NCBI RefSeq assembly: GCF_900142015.1
Contig: NZ_FQZN01000007.1
Location: 1-64,000, forward strand
Length of the DNA stretch: 64,000 bases
Direction of reading: 5' to 3'
DNA from: Bacteroides stercorirosoris
GTDB lineage: Bacteria; Bacteroidota; Bacteroidia; Bacteroidales; Bacteroidaceae
Below are positions 24,841-32,343 of this stretch, in pieces; positions within the stretch are counted from its first letter, which is position 1, and the number at the start of each line of letters is the position of its first letter. The notes under the pieces were generated by a model. That model saw only the letters and a list, made by a program, of their open reading frames with translations, was not told the DNA's origin and ran no database searches. The position numbers were made by a program, and so were the translations under genes.

Positions 24841-27759
24841 TTATTCAGCATCTGTTGCAGAAATACGTTCTATCTCAGCTTGCAGAGCTTCACTTGCTGC
24901 TTTCAGTTCTGCTTGAGCTGCTTCCAACGCTTTCTGAGCATCGGCTACGATTTCTTGCTGAGCTGCAACCGGTTCTTTTGTACCGTCAATAACAGCCTGC
25001 AGTGCTTCTTTAGCATTGATGTATTCAGTTTCCTTCTCATAAGCAGTAGTTACTGCTGCTTCATAGATGCTTTGTAATTCTTCTCTTAAATCGGCTAGAG
25101 TCTTAGAATTAACGGGCTTGCCTTCAGATGTCATCTCTTGGCTTAAATAAACTTCAATAGCTGCATTTATTTTATCAAGAACTGGCTTCTTGGCAAATTT
25201 CTGTGATTCTGCTTCAGCGATATCGGTGTCTATCTTTGTAAATTTATCCATCAAAGTAGTGTATGCCGTAGTATAGGCTGTTTCAGCGGGTTCAATAACA
25301 TCGGCAATGTAAGCTGTGAATTGAGCGTCAATATCTGCCAGATGAGTATCCATCTCTTTTACAAGGTTTTCAATCTTGGTCTTTGTCTCAGGTTGCAGAG
25401 CAGCAGTACCTTGAGCGATAAGAGCTTTATAATACTCAATATTACCTACCAGTCCGTATCTAGTATAATTGTTACTATAATAATCGTAAGGAACGAAAGA
25501 TGCGTCCGGATGCATTGAAGCCCATTCGTTTTCGATTTCTTGTTTAATCTCTTCTGCGGTCAGTTCTACTAAACGGTTTGCATTAGTATAGCCATAAAGT
25601 TGTCTTGACAAGTTGCTGATGCTGCTTCTTAAATCGTTTTTATTTATTCTCGCTACATCTTCGGCTTTTACTTCTTGTGGTATGAACTGTTGCTTTTCTG
25701 AGTCATAATAATTATAAGCTTCGTTTATAACTGTATAGTTGGTAGAGAAGCCGAAATTATTGTTAAAGTCACTTAGTGCTTGGCATACGTTTTGGTAGGC
25801 TGTGTTTTTAATACTAAATGAACCCTCGTACCCGTATATAGCATTCCATAATTTGTTACTCTCGTTTTCTAAAGCGTTATTCGGATTAACTTTGAAATAA
25901 TCCTCTGTCTCCTTAGCTTCAGCTAGAATTTTATCTTTTTCGGCAATTGTATTTTTGTTATCACGAAGAATTTGTGCTTTTTCATAAGAGCCTTTTATCC
26001 AAGTGGTAGTTCCATCTCCATTGTCTTTTAAGTATCCGTTAGCCTCATCATAAGCTTTCTGATATGCAGTTACTGCTTTATTATAGTCTGCTTCGGCAGC
26101 TTTATATGCTTTTGCATCATCTGCTGTCGGGTTCTCAATCTGGTCGTATTGGGTTTTAAGCTTGTCATAATTAGCCCATGCCACATTCATTGCTTTTTCT
26201 AAAGCACCTGTGTTTTTTTCAATCCCTCTATAGGTTTCTTCCAATTCAGTTTGATTGGCAGCTTTTGCTTTTTCATAGTTGGCTTCAATTTCGGCTAACT
26301 TGTCTTGATGTGCATTCCATGCCTTATCCAATTTATCAGTACGGAAGGTATTCAGGGCTTCTACGTCCGCATTGTATTTTTTGATAGCTTCGTTGTAGGC
26401 AGCTACAGCTTCTTCCACTATATCAAAACCTTCAAAGCTGGATGGATTTCCATACTCTAACCCTTTGAATGCTTTGACGGCTTGTTCCCATTGTTCTTTT
26501 ATTAAATCTTTATTATTCTGAGTCTTTTCTAACTCTCTGGTATAACGAGCAACATTTTCTTCTGTCCATGCTTTATCATTCGGATCTAGTGCACAACCGT
26601 TAATTGTCTCTTTCAGACTATTGATTGTACTAACCGAATTCAGTTGAAATTCATCGCCATTTTGCAATGCTTTCAGATAGTCGGAGTAATAATATTTGTC
26701 TGTTATGGTTTGATCTATTGCTAATCCAAGAGTTGGCTCATTAATTGAAATGATAATATCATTAAGTTTAATTTCTTCTTTTGATTGATTGATATTTACG
26801 CTGAAATCTTCTAAATCATTATCCCATTCATAGCCGGTTAAATCCATATAGGTTTGTCTAGCTTTAAGGACTGCTTCATATTCTCCTGCAGTAGCTGTTT
26901 CTACCTTGGTTCTTTCTGCAGCAAGATCCGCTAATTTTTTATCTAATGCTTTTAGGTCTGCTTCTAACGTTAGCATCTCTTCTTCCCATTTTTCAGCGGC
27001 TTCGAAGGTTTTTCCAGTGTATTCTTCGGCAAGCTTTTGAGCTTCAATAGCGGCATCAAGATCAGCTTTTGCATCATCAACTGCTTTTTGTTGAGTTCTC
27101 AAGTAGCTTTCTTTAGCTTCTGTTTTCTCCATGATTTTTGTCAATCGTGCGAGTTCCTTTACGGCACTTTCGTAAGTTGCAGCTTTCTGTTTAACTTCAT
27201 TTTGAGCAGTATTAAGCGCAGTAGTCCATTTTTCGAGGTATGCATTTTGTGCTTCTGTCAAAGTGTTTTTTGCTAAAGCTAAGTCTTTTAATGCTTGTTC
27301 ATATAAAGCTTCTTGTTGAACTAATTGTGCTTTTAATCCCATCAATGTTACTTCCAATTGAGCAGCAGCTTCTTGAGCAGCTCTTTCAGCTGCGGCACGT
27401 TGTTCTGCATACATCTTGATCTTATTTTCAAGGTCAGCTCTTGCTTCTTCATTTTGAATATTAGCTAATTCTGCCTTATACTCCATTTCTTTTGCTTTCG
27501 CAGCTTCATAATCGGCAATAGCTTGAATTCTTGCTGCTTCAGCTTTCTTTACTTCTGCTTCAGCTAACTTTAGAGCAGCCTCTGCTTTAACTTGCTCCAC
27601 GCTAGCTGCTGCAACAGAAGCTTTAGCCTTCAGCAATTCAGCCTTTGCACCACGTAAGATGGTGATCCCTTCCGGCTCATCATTGTCAATACACCCGGTA
27701 AATACCGGCGTCGCTCCCAGCATCATACCGGCTGCGACTAAGTAAGTCCACTTTTTCAT
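24841..27759 (-). CDS. Giant coiled-coil lipoprotein (surface-layer candidate)
   Basis: 972 residues. Signal peptide with lipobox VFTGC (Cys at 23), then an almost continuous Ala/Glu/Lys/Gln-rich helical region (residues 35-310). There, heptad patterns such as KLAEAEVKKAEAARIQAIAD predict a long coiled coil. The central region (about 320-800) is richer in Asn, Tyr and Asp, with KAYDEANGYLKDNGDGTTTW in the middle. A second coiled-coil stretch ends the protein (ALQAVIDGTKEPVAAQQEIV and later). It should project from the outer membrane. Resemblance to the phase-variable S-layer protein BT1927 is suggested by leader, length and the adjacent barrel gene. The AraC-type gene ends 28 bases upstream. 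Confidence 0.72.
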   Translation of the reverse strand: MKKWTYLVAAGMMLGATPVFTGCIDNDEPEGITILRGAKAELLKAKASVAAASVEQVKAEAALKLAEAEVKKAEAARIQAIADYEAAKAKEMEYKAELANIQNEEARADLENKIKMYAEQRAAAERAAQEAAAQLEVTLMGLKAQLVQQEALYEQALKDLALAKNTLTEAQNAYLEKWTTALNTAQNEVKQKAATYESAVKELARLTKIMEKTEAKESYLRTQQKAVDDAKADLDAAIEAQKLAEEYTGKTFEAAEKWEEEMLTLEADLKALDKKLADLAAERTKVETATAGEYEAVLKARQTYMDLTGYEWDNDLEDFSVNINQSKEEIKLNDIIISINEPTLGLAIDQTITDKYYYSDYLKALQNGDEFQLNSVSTINSLKETINGCALDPNDKAWTEENVARYTRELEKTQNNKDLIKEQWEQAVKAFKGLEYGNPSSFEGFDIVEEAVAAYNEAIKKYNADVEALNTFRTDKLDKAWNAHQDKLAEIEANYEKAKAANQTELEETYRGIEKNTGALEKAMNVAWANYDKLKTQYDQIENPTADDAKAYKAAEADYNKAVTAYQKAYDEANGYLKDNGDGTTTWIKGSYEKAQILRDNKNTIAEKDKILAEAKETEDYFKVNPNNALENESNKLWNAIYGYEGSFSIKNTAYQNVCQALSDFNNNFGFSTNYTVINEAYNYYDSEKQQFIPQEVKAEDVARINKNDLRSSISNLSRQLYGYTNANRLVELTAEEIKQEIENEWASMHPDASFVPYDYYSNNYTRYGLVGNIEYYKALIAQGTAALQPETKTKIENLVKEMDTHLADIDAQFTAYIADVIEPAETAYTTAYTTLMDKFTKIDTDIAEAESQKFAKKPVLDKINAAIEVYLSQEMTSEGKPVNSKTLADLREELQSIYEAAVTTAYEKETEYINAKEALQAVIDGTKEPVAAQQEIVADAQKALEAAQAELKAASEALQAEIERISATDAE

Positions 27760-27787
27760 AACAATAAAAAAATTGATTAATTAATTA

Positions 27788-28291
27788 CTAGATGGTTAAT
27801 AAATTATCTATTTCCATATCTATTCTCTTTCTGATTTCTATGCTCATGTGATGGGCTCTGAAGTCCGTTGGCGCTATATGCTCGTACTTCATGAAAGCGG
27901 CATAAAAAGAACTTCTGGAAGCAAAACCACATCTTTTGGGTAGAGTTTTGAGGTCGCATTGTTCCATTTTTAGCAATTCTTTGGCATATTCTATGCGATG
28001 CTTATTTAATAAGGTCTTTAAATTACATTTAAAGAACATGTTTATTACTTTTGATAAGTAAGTAGTATTAGTACATAGTAAAAGACTGAATTTACTTAAA
28101 TTGATAGTAGAGTCTAAGTAAATCATTTTGTTCTCTATGCAGTATAAAATGTTCTCGTAGATTTCTTTCATTCTACCGGAAGCGTGATTCGCCTCATCTT
28201 TTTTTGCATAAACTATCCGTTCTGGGAGAATATCTTGTATATCTCTCTCAAATAGCTTTTTATCGGTGTTTTTCGTAAATAGCGTTTCCAT
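27788..28291 (-). CDS. AraC-type DNA-binding regulator (HTH domain only)
   Basis: 167 residues. The C-terminal half is a two-helix-turn-helix AraC/XylS domain: LSKVINMFFKCNLKTLLNKH, RIEYAKELLKMEQCDLKTLP, then RCGFASRSSFYAAFMKYEHI with the expected second recognition helix. The N-terminal 70 residues are too short for a ligand-binding cupin. It is the first gene of the group leading into the coiled-coil lipoprotein, 28 bases away, so it may autoregulate that surface operon. It has low GC, like the gene it precedes. Confidence 0.78.
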   Translation of the reverse strand: METLFTKNTDKKLFERDIQDILPERIVYAKKDEANHASGRMKEIYENILYCIENKMIYLDSTINLSKFSLLLCTNTTYLSKVINMFFKCNLKTLLNKHRIEYAKELLKMEQCDLKTLPKRCGFASRSSFYAAFMKYEHIAPTDFRAHHMSIEIRKRIDMEIDNLLTI

Positions 28292-28316
28292 CGCATGTTT
28301 TCTGTTGTTGACACCA

Positions 28317-28324
28317 CAAACTTA
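28317..28324 (-). promoter_or_regulatory. -7 box of the AraC/surface-lipoprotein operon
   Basis: Minus-strand TAAGTTTG fits TAnnTTTG exactly and lies 25 bases upstream of the AraC start. The expected -33 position has a T-rich stretch rather than TTTG. The box sits within ACACCACAAACTTA, whose imperfect inverted copy lies at 28566-28578. The rest of 28325-28744 is AT-rich with no credible gene. Confidence 0.55.
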
Positions 28325-28744
28325 TGTATTTATTTTATAAGAAAAATACCTTTTGCGAAATATTCTTTAAATTAGTAGTAAAAATTTTAAAAAGCTGGAC
28401 AAAGTAATGGTTTTCCGTTACAAGATTTGCAATGTATTTACTTTTTATTGATTTTAGGACTAATATGTGTTATTTCTTGTTTGAAAAAGGACAAAAAATA
28501 GGTTATTTGTTCTTATAACTGGATATAATGACTTTTTGATGGATTATGTGGGAAAATCTCAGAACTAAGTTTTGGTGTGCCCAAAGGTTTTCTGACCATA
28601 TTTCTTCGAGGGAAAACTGGAAAGGGGAGAAGCAAGAAAGGGGATATTTATGAGATAAGTGATATTTCTATACAATCTATCTCTCTATATAAGGAATACT
28701 TGCGGTTGAATATCAGAAAGTTGCAAAGTGTTAATTACCTGTTT

Positions 28745-28808
28745 ACAAGAAGTTGGGAGTTTGTCGACAAGAAGTTAACTCCTTGTCGACAAACTCCCAA
28801 CTTCTTGT
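28745..28808 (+). repeat. 64-bp near-perfect palindrome
   Basis: Arms of 27 bases match perfectly (28745-28771 and 28782-28808). The ten-base centre is itself palindromic (AGTTAACT) apart from one mismatched pair. The innermost 20 bases match the palindrome at 4544-4563 with one difference. No T run follows on either strand. It lies 31 bases past the end of the Rpn pseudogene. Confidence 0.9.
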
Positions 28809-28839
28809 AGATGGAGAATAGGGGGCTTTTCGGTTACTT

Positions 28840-29705
28840 TTACAGTTCTTCTATTTCTTTTTCCGAGAGGTTAGTGCTTTGCATGATGAGGGCAATGGGG
28901 ATTCCGGCTTTTTTTAGGTTACAAGCTATTTCTTTGCGTCCTTCTGCCATTCCTTCTTTTCTGCCTCTTTGGCGCTGCCATACAATGTTTTTTCTACGCT
29001 TATAATATCCCAGAATTTTTCATATCCGGCTAATTGCGCATCCGTAAAAGCAGATTCTTCGAGGGCATTCACGGCCTTTTTTAGTTCGGGGTTGGCAAGC
29101 AACTCTTCGGGAACTTCCCTGGTCTGTTCATTGATTTCGGTCAGGTATCGTAGCCATAGCACTTGCATTTTTCTCTCGCTATAGTTATGGGGCGTAAATT
29201 TGGGAAGTTCCACAAATACCAGATGCAGCCCTTCTATCACTCTGTCCGTATGTTCCATATGTACCAGACGGTAGTAGTGATAGTATTCATTATTCAGGTT
29301 CGGTTCAAAGATATCGTTTACCAGATTTAGTGAGTATACGGGTTGCGACAGTTCATACTGTTCGCCGCTCTTCAGCTGGCGCACGTAGGCTTTTGAAGTG
29401 TTGAACAATACCCGTTGTTTAAATTCAGGTGATCAGATCATCTGCATCTCCACCAGGAAGACGCGTCCCCGGTTGTCACGGCAACGCACATCAACGATGC
29501 TGTTTTTGCGCAACGGGTTGTCTGGCACCAGCTCTACTGGCAGGTATTCTATCTCGATCACTTCCTGACCGGGGTCAAGTGGAAGCAAGGCGTTCAGCAA
29601 ACTCATTACCAAATCGGGGTGTTCGCCGAAGACGCGTTTGAACGTCAGGTCGGCTTTGGGATCTAAGTATTTCATAATCTCTATATCTTTTGATACATGA
29701 ATCAT
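28840..29705 (-). pseudogene. Rpn-family PD-(D/E)XK nuclease/transposase-like gene, disrupted
   Basis: The N-terminal part (29705-29433; KYLDPKADLTFKRVFGEHPD, later VEMQMI) and the C-terminal part (29408-28926; RVLFNTSKAYVRQL to SVEKTLYG) lie in one frame. They are separated by a single TGA at 29433-29435, where the family has a Trp (VEMQMIW). A second lesion is a frameshift in the A6 tract (T6 at 28988-28993 on the plus strand). One extra A restores VEKNIVWQRQRG and then a typical tail, GMAEGRKEIACNLKKAG...STNLSEKEIEEL, ending at 28840. The nuclease core would be intact only with both repairs. The first Met may be at 29705 or at 29675 (MKYLDPK). Confidence 0.82.
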
Positions 29706-29961
29706 GCGAATAATGATGGAGGGTTATTCGCACATAACCATTGATAATTTAACCTTTGCTGATGTGCCGGATAAAAACTGTATCGCTTTTCCTCAATTTC
29801 TGAAGATACGTATCTATTGCTTCTTTTCTTATAGTTATGAAGACCTTGCTTCTTTACTTTGCATTGCTTTATAAAATGTAGTATCTCCCCCAGTTTGTGT
29901 AACAACGTGCAACGATAAGATAAATTAATACCCCGCCTGCCCGACTTATGATATAAATCCC

Positions 29962-29969
29962 TATCTTTG
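29962..29969 (+). promoter_or_regulatory. -7 box of the glyS promoter
   Basis: TATCTTTG matches TAnnTTTG and lies 51 bases upstream of the chosen glyS ATG. No clear TTTG is present at -33. The interval 29706-30020 shows no other feature. Confidence 0.5.
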
Positions 29970-30020
29970 TGGCGCTTTTTAACAAAGAACAGGATTAAAA
30001 TTAATAGATATAACAAAAAA

Positions 30021-31562
30021 ATGGCACAAGAAGACGTTTTTAAGAAACTCGTATCACACTGTAAGGAATACGGTTTCGTATTCCCCTCCAGCGATATCTA
30101 CGACGGATTGGGAGCAGTGTATGACTATGGTCAGATGGGTGTGGAACTGAAAAACAACATTAAACAATACTGGTGGCAGAGCATGGTGTTGCTGCACGAA
30201 AACATTGTCGGTATTGACTCCGCTATCTTTATGCACCCCACCATCTGGAAGGCTTCCGGACACGTAGACGCATTCAATGACCCATTGATTGACAACCGTG
30301 ACTCTAAAAAACGTTATCGTGCCGATGTGCTGATTGAAGACCAGTTGGCTAAGTACGATGATAAAATCAATAAAGAAGTAGCCAAAGCTGCCAAACGTTT
30401 CGGAGAGGCTTTTGACGAAGCACAGTTCCGTAGCACAAACGGCCGCGTACTGGAACACCAGGCTAAACGTGACGCATTGCACGAACGTTTTGCAAAGGCT
30501 CTGAATGATAATAACCTTGACGAACTTCGCCAGATTATTCTGGATGAAGAAATCGTTTGCCCCATCAGCGGTACAAAGAACTGGACGGAAGTTCGTCAGT
30601 TCAACCTGATGTTCTCTACTGAAATGGGCTCTACATCAGATGGTGCCATGAAGATTTATCTGCGTCCGGAAACGGCTCAGGGTATCTTTGTGAACTACCT
30701 GAATGTACAGAAGACCGGTCGTATGAAGATTCCTTTCGGTATTGCACAGATCGGTAAGGCTTTCCGTAACGAAATCGTTGCCCGTCAGTTCATCTTCCGC
30801 ATGCGTGAGTTCGAACAGATGGAGATGCAGTTCTTCGTGAAGCCGGGCACAGAACTGGACTGGTTCAAGAAGTGGAAAGAAATCCGTCTGAAATGGCATA
30901 AGGCATTGGGCTTTGGTGATGGTAGTTATCGCTATCATGACCATGACAAGTTGGCCCACTACGCCAATGCTGCTACAGATATCGAGTTCCTGATGCCTTT
31001 CGGCTTCAAGGAAGTGGAAGGTATCCATAGCCGTACGAACTTCGACTTGTCTCAGCATGAGAAGTTCTCCGGTAAGAACATTAAATACTTCGACCCCGAA
31101 ACGAACGAGAGCTATACTCCGTATGTCATCGAGACTTCTATCGGTGTTGACCGTATGTTCCTCAGCATCATGTCCGCTTCTTATTGCGAAGAGCAACTGG
31201 AGAGTGGAGAAAGCCGCGTAGTGCTGAAATTGCCTGCTGCGCTTGCTCCTGTGAAGTTGGCTGTGATGCCGTTGGTGAAGAAGGACGGTCTGCCCGAAAA
31301 GGCCCGCGAAATCATCGACTCATTGAAGTTCCACTTCCACTGTCAGTATGATGAAAAAGATAGTATCGGTAAGCGTTACCGCCGTCAGGATGCCATCGGT
31401 ACTCCGTTCTGCGTGACCGTTGACCATCAAACTCTGGAAGATAACTGCGTGACACTGCGTAACCGTGATACGATGCAGCAGGAACGCGTGGCTATTGCTG
31501 AACTGAATAACATCATTGCAGACCGTGTCAGCATTACATCCTTGCTGAAAACGTTGCAGTAA
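30021..31562 (+). CDS. glyS: Glycine--tRNA ligase (single-chain, dimeric class II type)
   Basis: 513-residue cytosolic enzyme charging tRNA-Gly with ATP and glycine. Class II motifs: motif 2 in AFRNEIVARQFIFRMREFEQMEMQFF and motif 3 in IETSIGVDRMFLSIM, followed by the anticodon-binding domain (LPAALAPVKLAVMPLV, about 410-513). This is the archaeal/eukaryotic-like alpha2 type used by Bacteroidetes, not the alpha2beta2 enzyme of E. coli. The frame is open from 29967, but the ATG at 30021 (MAQEDVFKKLV) fits the family start and lies downstream of the -7 box. The FKBP lipoprotein gene follows closely. Confidence 0.95.
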   Translation: MAQEDVFKKLVSHCKEYGFVFPSSDIYDGLGAVYDYGQMGVELKNNIKQYWWQSMVLLHENIVGIDSAIFMHPTIWKASGHVDAFNDPLIDNRDSKKRYRADVLIEDQLAKYDDKINKEVAKAAKRFGEAFDEAQFRSTNGRVLEHQAKRDALHERFAKALNDNNLDELRQIILDEEIVCPISGTKNWTEVRQFNLMFSTEMGSTSDGAMKIYLRPETAQGIFVNYLNVQKTGRMKIPFGIAQIGKAFRNEIVARQFIFRMREFEQMEMQFFVKPGTELDWFKKWKEIRLKWHKALGFGDGSYRYHDHDKLAHYANAATDIEFLMPFGFKEVEGIHSRTNFDLSQHEKFSGKNIKYFDPETNESYTPYVIETSIGVDRMFLSIMSASYCEEQLESGESRVVLKLPAALAPVKLAVMPLVKKDGLPEKAREIIDSLKFHFHCQYDEKDSIGKRYRRQDAIGTPFCVTVDHQTLEDNCVTLRNRDTMQQERVAIAELNNIIADRVSITSLLKTLQ

Positions 31563-31583
31563 GTAATACAATAAATGATTAGA

Positions 31584-32243
31584 ATGAAAAAAAAACTCTT
31601 GGTATTTCTGCCTTTCCTGTTGTTCGTAGCAGGTGTATTCACTTCTTGTGAAGAAGTGGAAGAAGCTGGTAAGTATGACAACTGGCAAGAACGCAATGAA
31701 ACTTATATCGATTCGTTGAGCTTAATCGTAAATGGCAGAATTGATAGAATCATAGAAGGGGGAGTGTATGAAGGTGATAACGGTGACTCCGCTAAGTTGG
31801 CTAAGATTCCTGTTGGTGAGCTGTTCGCTATTAAAGATACTTATGCAAGTACAGACGGTAATCCTCAATATATCTATTGCAAGAAGATTAAGGGGGATAA
31901 TCGGGAAGGACAGCGTCCGCTCTACACTCAGTCTTTCTCAGCCTATTATTATGGTACGATAATAACAGGTGAGAAGTTTGACGGTAATTTTACGGGCTAC
32001 AGTGCAATAGATCGGGGCACATTAGATGCTAAAGAGAAGGGACCGACAGATTTTGACTCTCCAAGTACTTTTTCTGTGACCGGTGTAATTACGGGATGGA
32101 CGGCTATCGTGCAATATATGCATACGGATGAGCGTTGGATGGTGTATGTTCCTTATCAATGTGCATATAAAGAAAGTGGTCGCGGTTCCATTCCCGGTTA
32201 TACAGCTTTGATATACGACATGGAGCTGGTAAGCGTAGAATAG
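31584..32243 (+). CDS. FKBP-type peptidyl-prolyl isomerase-like lipoprotein
   Basis: 219 residues. Signal peptide with lipobox VFTSC. The C-terminal part resembles a Bacteroides FKBP domain: GWTAIVQYMHTDERWMVYVPYQCAYK and IPGYTALIYDMELVSVE, the position of the FKBP active-site strand and loop. Expected to help fold envelope proteins at the periplasmic face. A Met three codons earlier is possible. It starts 21 bases after glyS, so the two are co-transcribed. The active-site Phe/Asp set of FKBP is only partly visible, so activity is uncertain. Confidence 0.7.
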   Translation: MKKKLLVFLPFLLFVAGVFTSCEEVEEAGKYDNWQERNETYIDSLSLIVNGRIDRIIEGGVYEGDNGDSAKLAKIPVGELFAIKDTYASTDGNPQYIYCKKIKGDNREGQRPLYTQSFSAYYYGTIITGEKFDGNFTGYSAIDRGTLDAKEKGPTDFDSPSTFSVTGVITGWTAIVQYMHTDERWMVYVPYQCAYKESGRGSIPGYTALIYDMELVSVE

Positions 32244-32265
32244 AGTTCTTTTTGATGAAAATAGT

Positions 32266-32306
32266 AAAGGCTGTCTGTTCCCGGAAGGAATGGACAGCCT
32301 TTTTTC
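32266..32306 (+). terminator. Terminator of the glyS-FKBP unit
   Basis: AAAGGCTGTC pairs with GACAGCCTTT around an 18-base loop and runs into a T stretch. It lies 22 bases past the FKBP stop. Confidence 0.85.
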
Positions 32307-32343
32307 GTAAGGTACAGTTATCTGTCAGATTTGAGATAACGAT

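Noticed and set aside
28311..28578. Firm claim of an invertible promoter
   Set aside because: Repeats are short and imperfect and no recombinase is adjacent; listed only as a low-interest hypothesis.
28577..28810. 77-residue plus-strand frame next to the Rpn pseudogene
   Set aside because: It runs through the 64-bp palindrome and shows no domain or promoter.
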